From Oxalobacteraceae bacterium (GTDB lineage Bacteria > Pseudomonadota > Gammaproteobacteria > Burkholderiales > Burkholderiaceae_D): a stretch of 41,121 bases of DNA. The stretch is from NCBI GenBank assembly GCA_027490725.1, contig JAIXXN010000047.1:1-41121 (forward strand), given 5' to 3'. How positions within the stretch are numbered: the stretch's first letter is position 1; each line of letters opens with the position of its first letter. Positions 26,506 to 35,660 of this stretch are shown in pieces. The notes under the pieces were generated by a model, which ran no database searches, had not been told where the DNA came from, and saw only the letters and a list, made by a program, of their open reading frames with translations. Position numbers and translations under genes: made by a program.

Positions 26506-28151
26506 AGGTGCTGCGCTGCCTTGGCCATCACGATCAGGCCATTGGTGGAGCTGTCGTGCCGCTCCGGCTGTACCGCGCCAGTCAGTTCGGCGTGGATGTT
26601 TTTAGCCAGTACCTTGCCCAGTTCAACGCCCCACTGGTCGAAGCTGTTGATATCCCAGATGGCGCCCTGTACAAAAGTCTTGTGCTCGTACAGCGCGATC
26701 AGTGCGCCCAGCGTGGATGGCGTCAGCTGGTCCATCAGGATGGTGTTGGAAGGGCGATTGCCCGGGAATACTTTGTGCGGCAGCAGCGCTTCGATTTCCG
26801 CTTCGCTGAGCTTCTGCGCCTGCAGATCGGCGCGTGCTTCCTCGGCGGTTTTGCCGGTCATGAAGGCTTCCGACTGGGCGAAGCAGTTCGCCAGCAGCGA
26901 ATCGTGGTGGCCCGGCAGATCGTGGGTGGCGCGCAACGCGGCGATGAAATCGATCGGCGTCACGTCGCTGCCCTGATGCAGCAGCTGGAAGTAGGCGTGT
27001 TGCGCATTGGTGCCGCACTCACCCCAGACCACCGGGCAGGTCGGGGTGTCGATTGCGCTACCGCTGCGGGTTACGCGCTTGCCGTTACTTTCCATGTCGA
27101 GCTGCTGCAGATAGGCCGGGAAGCGGCTTAGGTCCTGATGGTAAGGCGCAATCGACAGCGACGCCGCATCGAGGAACTGGCGGTTCCAGAAGCCGACCAT
27201 GGCCAGCAGTACCGGCATGTTCTGCTCCAGTGGCGCAGTGCGGAAGTGTTCATCCATGGCGTGTGCGCCGGCCAGGAAATCGCTGAAGTAACCAAAGCCT
27301 ACTGCCAGTGCCAGCGACAGGCCGATCGACGACCAGACCGAATAGCGGCCACCGACCCAGTCCCAGAACGGGAACATGTTTGCAGTATCGATGCCGAAGG
27401 CGCGCACTGCTTCCGTGTTGGTCGAGACTGCGACGAAGTGGCGTGCCAGATCCTCTTCCTTGGCGCTTTGCAGGAACCAGCTGCGGGCCGTACCGGCATT
27501 CAGCATGGTTTCGGCGGTGACGAAGGTTTTCGAGGCGATGATGAACAGCGTGGTTTCCGGATTGACCTGCGCCAGCGCGGCATCCATATCGTGACCGTCG
27601 ACGTTGGAGACAAAGTGCATCTTCAGGCGCGGGTGAGCATAGGAGCGCAGCGCCAGTACCGCCATTTTCGGGCCCAGATCGGAACCGCCGATGCCGATGT
27701 TGACCACATCGGTAATCGGTTTGCCGGTGTAGCCTAGCCAGGCACCACTGCGCACGCGGTCGGTGAAACCTCTCATCTGATCGAGTACGGCATGCACATC
27801 GTGGCCGATATCCTGACCATCGACCACCAGCGCTTTGCCACGCGGCATACGCAGGGCCGTGTGCAGCACGGCGCGTTGTTCGGTACTATTGATTTTTTCG
27901 CCGGCGAACATGGCGTCACGCAGGCGCTCTACGCCCCGTTCGCGGGCCAGATCGAGCAGCAGTTCGACGCTGCGGCTATCCAGGCGGTTCTTCGAATAGT
28001 CGAGGAACAGGCCGGCCGCATCGACCGTCAGTTTTGGAAAGCGTTGCGCATCGTCGGCGAACAGCTGGCGCAATTGCCACTGGCGGGCAGTGCTGGCGTG
28101 GGCGGCGAGGGCTTGAAAGCTGGAGGTAGAGGTCAGAGCTGGCTGGCGCAT
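26502..28151 (-). CDS. pgi: Glucose-6-phosphate isomerase
   Basis: 549 residues. Interconverts glucose-6-phosphate and fructose-6-phosphate. Signature stretches: [36 protein letters not shown], the catalytic Glu in [29 protein letters not shown] and [13 protein letters not shown] (catalytic Lys). Normal length. In a cell that uses Entner-Doudoroff enzymes, it feeds fructose-6-phosphate formed by transaldolase back to zwf. It heads the pgi-lactonase pair. No Shine-Dalgarno sequence is seen; the start context ACTATTATG is identical to that of zwf. A candidate HexR site lies 71 bases upstream. Confidence 0.96.
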   Translation of the reverse strand: MRQPALTSTSSFQALAAHASTARQWQLRQLFADDAQRFPKLTVDAAGLFLDYSKNRLDSRSVELLLDLARERGVERLRDAMFAGEKINSTEQRAVLHTALRMPRGKALVVDGQDIGHDVHAVLDQMRGFTDRVRSGAWLGYTGKPITDVVNIGIGGSDLGPKMAVLALRSYAHPRLKMHFVSNVDGHDMDAALAQVNPETTLFIIASKTFVTAETMLNAGTARSWFLQSAKEEDLARHFVAVSTNTEAVRAFGIDTANMFPFWDWVGGRYSVWSSIGLSLALAVGFGYFSDFLAGAHAMDEHFRTAPLEQNMPVLLAMVGFWNRQFLDAASLSIAPYHQDLSRFPAYLQQLDMESNGKRVTRSGSAIDTPTCPVVWGECGTNAQHAYFQLLHQGSDVTPIDFIAALRATHDLPGHHDSLLANCFAQSEAFMTGKTAEEARADLQAQKLSEAEIEALLPHKVFPGNRPSNTILMDQLTPSTLGALIALYEHKTFVQGAIWDINSFDQWGVELGKVLAKNIHAELTGAVQPERHDSSTNGLIVMAKAAQHL

Positions 28152-28221
28152 AATAGTCGGCGAGGGTCGGCGTGATTGGAAGGCTGATGTAGGGGATGCG
28201 GAACATCATACAATAAAAACA

Positions 28222-28236
28222 GGTAAATTCACTACG
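28222..28236 (-). promoter_or_regulatory. Candidate HexR operator upstream of pgi
   Basis: Minus strand CGTAGTGAATTTACC, 12 of 15 positions identical to operator 1 of zwf. It is followed by a TATGAT that could be the pgi -10. Confidence 0.5.
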
Positions 28237-28376
28237 TTTCTGTAAAAAGCTTGCGTATTTCGTGATTCTGAAGTGGTTGCTGCCTCGCTTTGCCGTGCGG
28301 TCTGCGCTGGCAGGGTGTGTGCAGGCGGCGACGTTTGCCAATTTGCGCGATAAAAAGTCTGGTCAGGACAAAAATT

Positions 28377-28391
28377 TGTAGTAAAATTTCA
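28377..28391 (+). promoter_or_regulatory. Candidate HexR operator and -10 region upstream of edd
   Basis: TGTAGTAAAATTTCA, sharing the TGTAGTAAA core with the zwf sites. It contains TAAAAT (28382-28387), a plausible -10 about 30 bases before the edd start. The overlap fits repression of edd-eda by HexR. Confidence 0.55.
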
Positions 28392-28416
28392 CGGAATTCA
28401 TTGATAAGGAACGATC

Positions 28417-30339
28417 ATGGCCTTGCATCCAGTCCTGGAACGCGTCACCGCACGCATCATCGAGCGCAGCAAACCTTCGCGTGGCGCCTATCTTGCCCAC
28501 CTCGAAGCAGCCCGCATCAAGGGCGTGCAGCGCGGTGCGCTGTCGTGTACCAATCTGGCGCACGGTTTCGCCGCCTTCCCGGCCAACGATAAGCTGGTAC
28601 TGAAGGAAGTCAAGAAGCCGTCGGTAGCGATTATCTCCTCCTATAACGACATGCTGTCGGCACACCAGCCTTTCGAAGGCTATCCGCAACTGATTAAAGA
28701 TGCGGTGCGCGAAGTGGGCGCCGTGGCGCAATTTGCCGGTGGCGCACCCGCCATGTGCGACGGTGTGACGCAGGGCCAGCCGGGCATGGAGCTGTCACTG
28801 TTCTCGCGTGACGCGATCGCGATGGCTGCTGCCGTAGCGCTGTCGCACAATATGTTCGACTCCGCCGTGTATCTGGGGGTGTGCGACAAGATCGTTCCGG
28901 GTCTGCTGATCGGCGCGCTGCATTTCGGTCACCTGCCTGCCGTGTTTGTGCCGGCCGGTCCGATGACCACCGGTCTGTCGAATTCCGAAAAAGCCAAGGT
29001 GCGCCAGCTGTACGCTCAAGGCAAAGTCGGTCGCGAAGAACTGCTGGAAGGCGAGGCCAAGTCCTACCACGGCGCCGGTACCTGTACCTTCTACGGCACT
29101 GCCAATAGTAACCAGATGCTGATGGAAGTGATGGGGCTGCACCTGCCGGGTGCCGCCTTCATCTCCCCGAACACCCCGCTGCGCGACGAACTGACCAAGG
29201 CCGCCGCCCGCCGTGCTGCCGTGATCTCGGCGCAGTCGGATGAATACCTGCCAGTCGGCCATGTGGTCGATGAAAAATCTATCGTCAACGCCATCGTTGC
29301 ACTGCTGTGCACCGGCGGTTCTACCAACCACACCCTGCACCTGCCAGCAATTGCCAAGGCCGCCGGGATCGTGATCGACTGGAACGACTTCGATGAACTG
29401 TCGCGCGTGGTGCCACTGCTGACCCGTATCTACCCGAACGGTGACGCCGACGTGAACCACTTCCACGCTGCCGGTGGTACCGGTTTCGTGATTCGCGAAC
29501 TGCTCGACGCCGGTCTGCTGCACGACGACGTCACCACCATTCTGGGCAAAGGTCTGCGCGCTCACGCTGCCGAACCGTTCCTCGGTGCCGATGGCAAAGG
29601 CGTGGTGTGGAAAGACGCGCCGCTGGAGTCGGGCGACGAAAAAGTACTGCGCAAAGCCGGCGTGCCATTCTCCGCCGATGGCGGCATGGTGCTGGTAAAA
29701 GGCAATCTGGGTCGTGCCGTGATGAAGGTGTCGGCCGTGAAGCCGGAACACCGCACGGTGGAAGCACCGGCGCTGGTGTTCAATTCGCAGGAAGACTTCA
29801 TGGCCGCCTACAAGGCTGGCAAGCTGGATCGCGACTTCGTCGCGGTGCTGCGCTTCCAGGGCCCGCGTGCCAACGGCATGCCGGAACTGCACGCGCTGAC
29901 GCCGGCACTGGCCAATCTGCAGGACGCTGGCCGCCACGTGGCACTGGTTACCGATGGCCGCATGTCGGGCGCTTCGGGCAAAGTGCCTGCAGCGATCCAC
30001 GTATCGCCTGAAATTCTGGCCGGTGGCCCGCTGGGACTGGTGCGCGATGGCGACATCATCCGCCTGTGCGCCAATGCCGGTACGCTGGAAGCGCTGGTTG
30101 ATAGCGCCGTCTGGCATGCCCGTTCGATGGCCAGCGCCGACCTGTCGCCGAATCAGGTGGGCATGGGCCGCGAACTGTTCTCCATGTTCCGTAACAGCGT
30201 ATGCGAAGCGGAGAAAGGTGCTACCACCTTCCCGCTGCCATCGCCGATCCCTACCACGGTAGGCCTGCACGACAAAGACCCGGTGGGTAACACTGTGCCG
30301 GGTTCCGATGAAGACTACTCGATGAAGAAAGACGCTTAA
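28417..30339 (+). CDS. edd: 6-phosphogluconate dehydratase (Entner-Doudoroff)
   Basis: 640 residues. Iron-sulfur dehydratase converting 6-phosphogluconate to KDPG. IlvD/Edd family features: [49 protein letters not shown] and [15 protein letters not shown], whose cysteines hold the cluster, then [21 protein letters not shown]. It aligns from its first residues with E. coli Edd but carries about 35 extra C-terminal residues ([20 protein letters not shown] and a polar end). AAGGA lies 6 bases before the ATG. It is first in edd-eda. Confidence 0.95.
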   Translation: MALHPVLERVTARIIERSKPSRGAYLAHLEAARIKGVQRGALSCTNLAHGFAAFPANDKLVLKEVKKPSVAIISSYNDMLSAHQPFEGYPQLIKDAVREVGAVAQFAGGAPAMCDGVTQGQPGMELSLFSRDAIAMAAAVALSHNMFDSAVYLGVCDKIVPGLLIGALHFGHLPAVFVPAGPMTTGLSNSEKAKVRQLYAQGKVGREELLEGEAKSYHGAGTCTFYGTANSNQMLMEVMGLHLPGAAFISPNTPLRDELTKAAARRAAVISAQSDEYLPVGHVVDEKSIVNAIVALLCTGGSTNHTLHLPAIAKAAGIVIDWNDFDELSRVVPLLTRIYPNGDADVNHFHAAGGTGFVIRELLDAGLLHDDVTTILGKGLRAHAAEPFLGADGKGVVWKDAPLESGDEKVLRKAGVPFSADGGMVLVKGNLGRAVMKVSAVKPEHRTVEAPALVFNSQEDFMAAYKAGKLDRDFVAVLRFQGPRANGMPELHALTPALANLQDAGRHVALVTDGRMSGASGKVPAAIHVSPEILAGGPLGLVRDGDIIRLCANAGTLEALVDSAVWHARSMASADLSPNQVGMGRELFSMFRNSVCEAEKGATTFPLPSPIPTTVGLHDKDPVGNTVPGSDEDYSMKKDA

Positions 30340-30342
30340 ATC

Positions 30343-30972
30343 ATGACCATGACTCTGCTCGACATTATGCGCACTTCCGCCGTGATCCCTGTGATCGCGA
30401 TTGACGAACCTGAACACGCCGTGCCGCTGGCACGGGCACTGGTCGCCGGTGGCATCCGGGTGCTGGAAGTAACGCTGCGCACCAAACACGGTCTGGGTGC
30501 GATCAAAGCCATGTCCGAAGTCGAAGGCGCCATCGTTGGCGTGGGGACTCTGACGCAGCCGGAAGAATTTGCTGCGGCACGTGATGCCGGCGCGGTGTTC
30601 GGTGTTTCGCCTGGTCTGACTGCTGCGCTGATCGCCGCCGCCAAGAGCAGCGGCCTGCCGCTGCTGCCGGGCGTGATGACGCCATCGGAAGTGATGGCGG
30701 CTCGCGAGCATGGTTTCCGTCAGTTGAAACTGTTCCCGGCGGTACCGGCAGGTGGCGTCGGCATGCTGAGCGCGATTGGCGGCCCGCTGCCTGACGTAAC
30801 CTTCTGCCCGACCGGTGGCATCTCGCAAGAGACTGCGTCGCAATTCCTGGCGCTGAAAAACGTCGCCTGCGTGGGCGGTTCGTGGCTGACCCCGAAAGAT
30901 GCTATCGCCGCTGGCGACTGGCAGCGCATTACCGATCTGGCCAAAGCGGCCAGCGGCCTGCGTTCGCGCTAA
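30343..30972 (+). CDS. eda: KDPG/KHG aldolase (Entner-Doudoroff)
   Basis: 209 residues. Cleaves KDPG to pyruvate and glyceraldehyde-3-phosphate. Schiff-base Lys129 in RQLKLFPA, catalytic Glu42 in RVLEVTLRT, and phosphate-binding FCPTGGIS are present. Starts 3 bases after the edd stop. Two near-adjacent ATGs (codons 1 and 3) are possible starts. A strong terminator follows. Confidence 0.96.
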   Translation: MTMTLLDIMRTSAVIPVIAIDEPEHAVPLARALVAGGIRVLEVTLRTKHGLGAIKAMSEVEGAIVGVGTLTQPEEFAAARDAGAVFGVSPGLTAALIAAAKSSGLPLLPGVMTPSEVMAAREHGFRQLKLFPAVPAGGVGMLSAIGGPLPDVTFCPTGGISQETASQFLALKNVACVGGSWLTPKDAIAAGDWQRITDLAKAASGLRSR

Positions 30973-30989
30973 GTACCGTCTCCCTTGGG

Positions 30990-31038
30990 CGCGGTGTGAT
31001 GCCGCTGGTTCGCCAGCGGCTCACACCGCGTTTTTTTT
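30990..31038 (+). terminator. Rho-independent terminator of edd-eda
   Basis: An 18-bp stem with a single bulged T: CGCGGTGTGA, GCCGCTGG, TTCG tetraloop, CCAGCGGC, TCACACCGCG, then eight T residues (31031-31038). It begins 18 bases after the eda stop. The T-run favours the plus strand only. Confidence 0.92.
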
Positions 31039-31063
31039 GTTAGCTCGGGGTTAGGTTCGAGGC

Positions 31064-31582
31064 TTAGATGGCTTGCTGCTGCAGGCAGTACAGGCCGGCT
31101 TCGGTAGCCAGTTTGAGTACCGGCGCGGCCAGTGCCGCATCACGGAAGTAGAGGATGTTGGTATCGTCCCAGCCGGCGGCGTAGATGCAGCCCAGTTCCG
31201 GCATGATGATGAACTGCGACGGTACGCCGTAGTCGCTGTAGCGGCATTGGCGCAGGTAGCCTTGCTTGTCGTTGTAGCGTTTCAGTTCGAGGCGCGCTTT
31301 GGCGGGCCAGCGGCCGCGATAGCGCACGGTGTACAGCGGGGTGAGGTCGTACAGCGCGGCCCAGTGCTGCGCGAAGCGGCGGTTACGCTGCTCGCGCTCC
31401 TCGCCTTCATAGCAATCCAGCAAATGCCATTCGCTTTCGTCTTCCAGCCAGTGGTCGAACACGGAGATAGCGATCCCCTGCAGACCGCCGTCGCCAGCCA
31501 GTTCTTTGATCTGTTGCAGTTGCGGGAACTGGCGGGTGATCGCTTCGGTCGCGCTGGCCTCAGCGCGGGACAACATCTTCAT
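31064..31582 (-). CDS. Protein of unknown function, co-oriented with P450
   Basis: 172 residues, soluble, no signal peptide or membrane helix, rich in Trp, Tyr and charged residues (DHWLEDESEWHLLDCYEGEE, YRGRWPAKARLELKRYND, PSQFIIMPELGCIYAAGWDD). I do not recognise the family. Its start is well supported: GAGGAAG lies 4 bases before the ATG. It begins 36 bases after the P450 stop on the same strand, so the two are probably one transcription unit. Its end faces eda, with the eda terminator between. Whether it acts with the P450 is unknown. Confidence 0.75.
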   Translation of the reverse strand: MKMLSRAEASATEAITRQFPQLQQIKELAGDGGLQGIAISVFDHWLEDESEWHLLDCYEGEEREQRNRRFAQHWAALYDLTPLYTVRYRGRWPAKARLELKRYNDKQGYLRQCRYSDYGVPSQFIIMPELGCIYAAGWDDTNILYFRDAALAAPVLKLATEAGLYCLQQQAI

Positions 31583-31618
31583 GACTTCCTCAACTTCTAT
31601 ACGTGGTGATGCGCCATT

Positions 31619-33052
31619 CTATACGCTGCGCGGGCGTAGTGTCATGTTCAGACCGATCGGTGACATGGTGAAGGCCATGCGCTCTTGCGGTTCGGCGCCA
31701 CTGGCCGTGCCCAGCGCGGCGATGTCGAAGCTGCTCAGCAGCATAGCGCTGGCCAGCTTGATCTCCAGCAGGGCCAGATAGCGCCCGGGACAGGTGCGCA
31801 GGCCAGCACCGAAGGGCATGGCCAGTTGCTTGTTCATGGCATCGCTGCCTTGCCGCAGCCAGCGTTCGGGATCGAACTGGTCCGCCCGCACGACATGCTC
31901 TTCACTGACGCTGTCGCGCCGCATCACGCACCACACCAGTCCCCCCTTGGGAATCTGCACGTCGCCAATCACGCTGTCGCGCAAGGCTTCCAGCGGGATG
32001 AACGGTGCCACCGGCTTGAGGCGCATGGCTTCCTGCGCGCAGGCATCCAGATAGTCGAGTGCATCCATCTGTTCGATATTGAAGCTGGCCGGATCGGGGG
32101 CGATTCGCAGCACTTCTTCGCGCGCCTTCTGCAGCGCTGCCGGATGCTGCTGCAGCAGATACAGCATCCACGCCAGCGTATTGCTGGTGGTGTCTTCGCC
32201 AGCCAGCAGCATGGTGGTGACGTTGCCCGCTACGGCGATGTCGTCAACCCCGCTGCCACCTTGATCGGCGGCGCAGATCATCGCTTCGAGCAGATTGGCC
32301 GGATGCTCGCGTCGCTGCGGCTGTTCCTGCAGGCGTGCCCGGGCACTGGCGATCAGGGCGTCGACGGCGCTGCTCAGTTCCCGCACGCTGGCATCAAGCT
32401 GGCGGTCGCGCGGCAGACGCACATAGCGCCAGTAGGGGAATAGGGCGATCGAGCGGCGCGCTACTTCGGGCAGGATCACGTCCATATGGCGCTGGATCAC
32501 ATCTTCGCCACCGTCGATGGTATTCACATCGGTGCCGAAAGCCAGACCGGCGATGATGTCGACGCTGTAGCGCTTCAGATCGTCGCTCAGGTCAATCACG
32601 CGTGCCGTGCGCGCCGCTTCCTGCCAGCGCTTCTGTAGCCGCAGACCGACGGCTACCAGCGAAGGAAAATAGGCTTTCACGGCATGCGGCGCCAGTGCCG
32701 CCATCACCATGCGGCGCTGATCGCGCCAGGCTGCACCTTCGGCCATGAACACGCCTGGGCGACCGCCCATTTCATCCGATACCTGCGAAGTAATCGACGG
32801 GCGGCGGAAACCATCGGGCCGGTCGCGCAGGGCGACGTTGACCAGTTCGTGACCGGCCAGCACCACGATCGGGGTATTGCCGAAACTGATTTTGAATACC
32901 GGGCCATAGCGCTTGCTCCAGTTTTCTACATCGCGGTGGATACGCTCGGCACCGATCTGTGGCAGATTGCCAGCCAGCGGCCAGGGGCGCGGCCCGGGCA
33001 GGTCTGCGACAGTGCGCAGGGCGTCGGTGTTGGTGCTGAGTGTGCGTTCCAT
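31619..33052 (-). CDS. Cytochrome P450
   Basis: 477 residues from ATG 33052. Heme-binding loop FGAGLRTCPGR (Cys421 as thiolate ligand), ExxR in QEAMRLKP (341-344), oxygen-activation helix I motif AGEDTTSN (284-289), and a Pro-rich start LPGPRPWPLAGNLPQ like the hinge of E-class P450s, but with no N-terminal membrane anchor. So it is a soluble monooxygenase needing an external reductase; no ferredoxin or reductase gene is nearby. ATG 33052 has GGGAGAGG upstream; an in-frame ATG at 33187 would add 45 residues and overlap the start of the divergent regulator. Substrate unknown. Confidence 0.93.
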   Translation of the reverse strand: MERTLSTNTDALRTVADLPGPRPWPLAGNLPQIGAERIHRDVENWSKRYGPVFKISFGNTPIVVLAGHELVNVALRDRPDGFRRPSITSQVSDEMGGRPGVFMAEGAAWRDQRRMVMAALAPHAVKAYFPSLVAVGLRLQKRWQEAARTARVIDLSDDLKRYSVDIIAGLAFGTDVNTIDGGEDVIQRHMDVILPEVARRSIALFPYWRYVRLPRDRQLDASVRELSSAVDALIASARARLQEQPQRREHPANLLEAMICAADQGGSGVDDIAVAGNVTTMLLAGEDTTSNTLAWMLYLLQQHPAALQKAREEVLRIAPDPASFNIEQMDALDYLDACAQEAMRLKPVAPFIPLEALRDSVIGDVQIPKGGLVWCVMRRDSVSEEHVVRADQFDPERWLRQGSDAMNKQLAMPFGAGLRTCPGRYLALLEIKLASAMLLSSFDIAALGTASGAEPQERMAFTMSPIGLNMTLRPRSV

Positions 33053-33165
33053 GGTGCCTCTCCCGTCGAATGATGGCCTACTATGGCGGATAGCGGGGCA
33101 GCGCGTATTGAACGTTTGCGACAATACCGGCAGATTTGCAACAGCGCCCTGGTCGCCTGCTTTAG

Positions 33166-33171
33166 TATAAA
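33166..33171 (+). promoter_or_regulatory. Candidate -10 element of the AraC-type regulator (TATAAA)
   Basis: TATAAA ends 8 bases before the ATG at 33180, and no ribosome site lies between. Transcription would start within a couple of bases of the start codon, suggesting a leaderless mRNA. No good -35 hexamer is seen. Confidence 0.35.
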
Positions 33172-33179
33172 CTTTATCC

Positions 33180-34028
33180 ATGTCCACGCCACCGCCAGCT
33201 CTGACGCGCCTGATTGTGCCCCGCTTTACGCTGGCTTCCTGCGTACGCGCCTACATCACGCGCAGCACAGTGGAGCAGCCACTGCTCGAACCGGCCGAAC
33301 GCTTCAATCACTATCCAGCCACGCCGCATTGTGCGATTACCTGGTTTATCGAAGGCGATGCGGTGGTGGTCGAGCCGCCCCATGTGCCGGATCCGGCGGT
33401 GCGGATGGTGTTTACCGGTCCGCAAACGCGGCCCTTGATGACCTTTAATCCGGGGCCGGTGCGCATGTTCATGGTGATGTTCTACCCGCAAGCGCTGCAT
33501 GCGCTGACAGGTCTCGATATTCCGGGCTGGGTCAATCGCTGGGATGCGCTGGAAAAAGTGCTGCCGTCAGAGTGGGCGCAACTGGGCGCTGCGGTGCTGG
33601 CAGCACCTGACGATGCGGTCCGGCTGACGTTGCTGGAAGCCTTTCTCGAACCACGCTGGCAGGCCGTGCGGCCCGGCGGTGCAGCGGCGACGGCGGGTGA
33701 CTGGGTGCGCCATCTGGCGTGGCAGGTGGCCGATACCTCGCTAGGGCGGGGCGTGCGCAGCATCGAGCGCCACATCAAGGCGCGCGCCGGACAACCGCTG
33801 CGGCGGCTGTTGCGGCTGCAACGTGCCGAAGCCCTGTTCTTCGATGCGCGCGAAGAATTTCTGGCGGGCCGCGTGGTCTGGTCCGAGGTGGCGGCCCGTG
33901 GCGGCTATTCCGATCAGGCGCACCTGTGCCGCGAAACGCGCGAGATTACCGGGCATAGCCCGCACGAGCTGGCGCGGGTGCTGAAGTCAGACGACGAAAG
34001 CTACTGGATCTACCGCATCTGGCTATAA
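33180..34028 (+). CDS. AraC-family transcriptional regulator
   Basis: 282 residues. The N-terminal sensing half (about 1-165) has a small beta-rich region with TGPQTRPLMTFNPGPVRMFM, of the kind seen in AraC-type proteins with a DUF6597-like domain (from memory). The C-terminal half carries an AraC double helix-turn-helix (about 175-275): SIERHIKARAGQPLRRLLRL, then VWSEVAARGGYSDQAHLCRE and TGHSPHELARVL. Divergent from the P450 gene with 127 bases between the starts, the usual place for a regulator of that operon. The inducer is unknown. Confidence 0.9.
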   Translation: MSTPPPALTRLIVPRFTLASCVRAYITRSTVEQPLLEPAERFNHYPATPHCAITWFIEGDAVVVEPPHVPDPAVRMVFTGPQTRPLMTFNPGPVRMFMVMFYPQALHALTGLDIPGWVNRWDALEKVLPSEWAQLGAAVLAAPDDAVRLTLLEAFLEPRWQAVRPGGAAATAGDWVRHLAWQVADTSLGRGVRSIERHIKARAGQPLRRLLRLQRAEALFFDAREEFLAGRVVWSEVAARGGYSDQAHLCRETREITGHSPHELARVLKSDDESYWIYRIWL

Positions 34029-34053
34029 ATCCGGTGATTAATCTGGCGCTGAA

Positions 34054-35022
34054 CTACTCCGGCAGCACGCAGGCGCAGCGGTTGCGTCCCCCATGTTTAG
34101 CCTGATATAAGGCACGGTCGGCCGCGCCGATCAGCGTTTCGATGCCGTGCTGAGCATCGGCATGCAGGGTGGCGACGCCGATGCTGACCGTGACTTGTGG
34201 CGCGCTACTGTGCTGCGCGTGAGGAATCTGCAGCGCCACGACGCTGGCGCGGATTGCCTCGGCGAGGCGTTGCGCCTGCACCAGATCGGTGTCCGGCAGG
34301 ATGATGCCGAATTCTTCGCCACCATAACGCGCCATCAGATCGCACGGGCGTTTCAGGACGGCAGCCATGGCACGCGCCGCGCGGATCAGGCACTGGTCGC
34401 CTTTCTGGTGGCCGTAATGATCGTTGTAGGGCTTGAAGTGATCGATGTCGATCATCAGTAGCGACAGTGGCTGACCATTGCGGCGCGCACGGCGGTGTTC
34501 GCGGCCGATGGCGACGTCGAAGTGGCGCCGGTTGGCAATCCCGGTCAGGCTGTCGGCGAAGGTCTCCGAACGCAGTACCAGCGCCTGCTCGCGCAGCAGC
34601 TTCTCGCGTGCCACGGCGATGCTGACGTCGCTGATCTGGATCAGGCAGTGGCGCTCGGCGCCTTCCACCGTGATCGGGGCGATTTCGATGGCTTGCTGGA
34701 TGCGTTCCTGCCGCTCGGCTGCCGCCGCGCTAGCGAATAGGGCGAACGGCGCTTTGTTGAGCGATTGCGATAGCAGCGAAGGAAAGTTATTCGCTAGCGC
34801 CTGATGGATCGCCATCGCCACCCTGCCTTCGGCCAGTGCGGGGAAGCATGCGAAGAAATCCTCTCCCAGAACCTGCGCTTCACTGAGCCCGGAATAGCGG
34901 CGCATCCAGGCATTCCACAGCACGATGCGCTGCTCGTGATCGAGCACGATGGCGCCCATGTTGATGGCTGACAGTACGCCTTGCAGCAAGCTTAGGCGAT
35001 GGGCGGGCGGCGAATTAGGCAT
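34054..35022 (-). CDS. Diguanylate cyclase with N-terminal PAS domain
   Basis: 322 residues. PAS-like sensor (about 12-110, INMGAIVLDHEQRIVLWNAW, YSGLSEAQVLGEDF) followed by a GGDEF domain (about 155-320). It has DSLTGIANRRHFD, DIDHFKPYNDHYGHQKGD, active-site RYGGEEF, and an RPCD inhibitory I-site five residues upstream. It makes c-di-GMP from GTP with product inhibition. There are no membrane segments. It begins 10 bases after the CheC-type gene and ends the operon; converges with the AraC gene. Confidence 0.94.
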   Translation of the reverse strand: MPNSPPAHRLSLLQGVLSAINMGAIVLDHEQRIVLWNAWMRRYSGLSEAQVLGEDFFACFPALAEGRVAMAIHQALANNFPSLLSQSLNKAPFALFASAAAAERQERIQQAIEIAPITVEGAERHCLIQISDVSIAVAREKLLREQALVLRSETFADSLTGIANRRHFDVAIGREHRRARRNGQPLSLLMIDIDHFKPYNDHYGHQKGDQCLIRAARAMAAVLKRPCDLMARYGGEEFGIILPDTDLVQAQRLAEAIRASVVALQIPHAQHSSAPQVTVSIGVATLHADAQHGIETLIGAADRALYQAKHGGRNRCACVLPE

Positions 35023-35031
35023 GGGGCGCGC

Positions 35032-35658
35032 TCAATCCTGACCCATTGCGCGGGCAATGTAGCGGCCGATCTGGTGTTGTAGGTCATGCAGCGCCGAGAG
35101 GTCCAGCACGAAGGCGACATAGCCCTGAATCTGGTGGCGTTCCAGTAGAAAGTCGATATGCAGCATCAGCACGACGGTATCGGGGGCGCTGCCCGAGGCG
35201 CGCAGGATTTCATCGCTGGTGCCGACATGATATTGCGGCAGTGAGCCATGCAATTCATGCTGGAAGATATTGGCCAGCGTGCCCACGCAGGAGTTCAGGA
35301 TGATGTTGCCGATCTCGCACATGGCCTCCTGTTCCATTTCGGTGAGCTCTTCCAGCGGCACGGCTTCGCCCACCATCAGACGCACGATTTCCAGACTTTT
35401 ATCCTCGGGGAACATGAGGATGGCTTTGGTCGAGAACGCGCCTTCGTAATGCTGGCTGACTCCGCAGATCCGCTCGGCATCCGGATCTTTGTCGTCCAGC
35501 AGGCGGGCTGCTTCTCGCCGGTCGACAAAGCTGATGGACGGTACCGACATCAGCACCGCTTCATTGACGATGGCGCTCATCGCAGCGGCCGCCTGACCGA
35601 CGCCGATATTGAAGATCTCGATCAGCGCATCGTTTTCCAGTTCGGAGAGGATCAGCAT
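35032..35658 (-). CDS. CheC-family CheY-P phosphatase-like protein
   Basis: 208 residues. Two copies of the CheC/FliY active-site pattern D/S-x3-E-x2-N-x22-P are readable. The first is Asp10-Glu14-Asn17-Pro40, a full match. The second is Glu110-Glu114-Asn117-Pro140, with the same spacing and only the first residue changed to Glu. Family members remove the phosphate from CheY-like receivers. The gene starts 2 bases after the stop of a CheY-like receiver gene, an obvious substrate. No other chemotaxis genes are in the window. Confidence 0.88.
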   Translation of the reverse strand: MLILSELENDALIEIFNIGVGQAAAAMSAIVNEAVLMSVPSISFVDRREAARLLDDKDPDAERICGVSQHYEGAFSTKAILMFPEDKSLEIVRLMVGEAVPLEELTEMEQEAMCEIGNIILNSCVGTLANIFQHELHGSLPQYHVGTSDEILRASGSAPDTVVLMLHIDFLLERHQIQGYVAFVLDLSALHDLQHQIGRYIARAMGQD

Positions 35659-35660
35659 GG

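Noticed and set aside
28795..30843. Very long open frame on the minus strand opposite edd-eda (682 codons)
   Set aside because: It is the mirror of two well-conserved genes. GC-rich codon bias keeps the antisense frame open, and its protein is His/Arg/Gln-rich with no recognisable domain.
33053..33187. Upstream extension of the P450 frame beginning MDMDKVYTKAGDQG, resembling the N-terminus of PduO-type cobalamin adenosyltransferases
   Set aside because: The resemblance stops after about ten residues, the region overlaps the divergent regulator start, and ATG 33052 has a good ribosome site. Probably chance; a remnant cannot be fully excluded.
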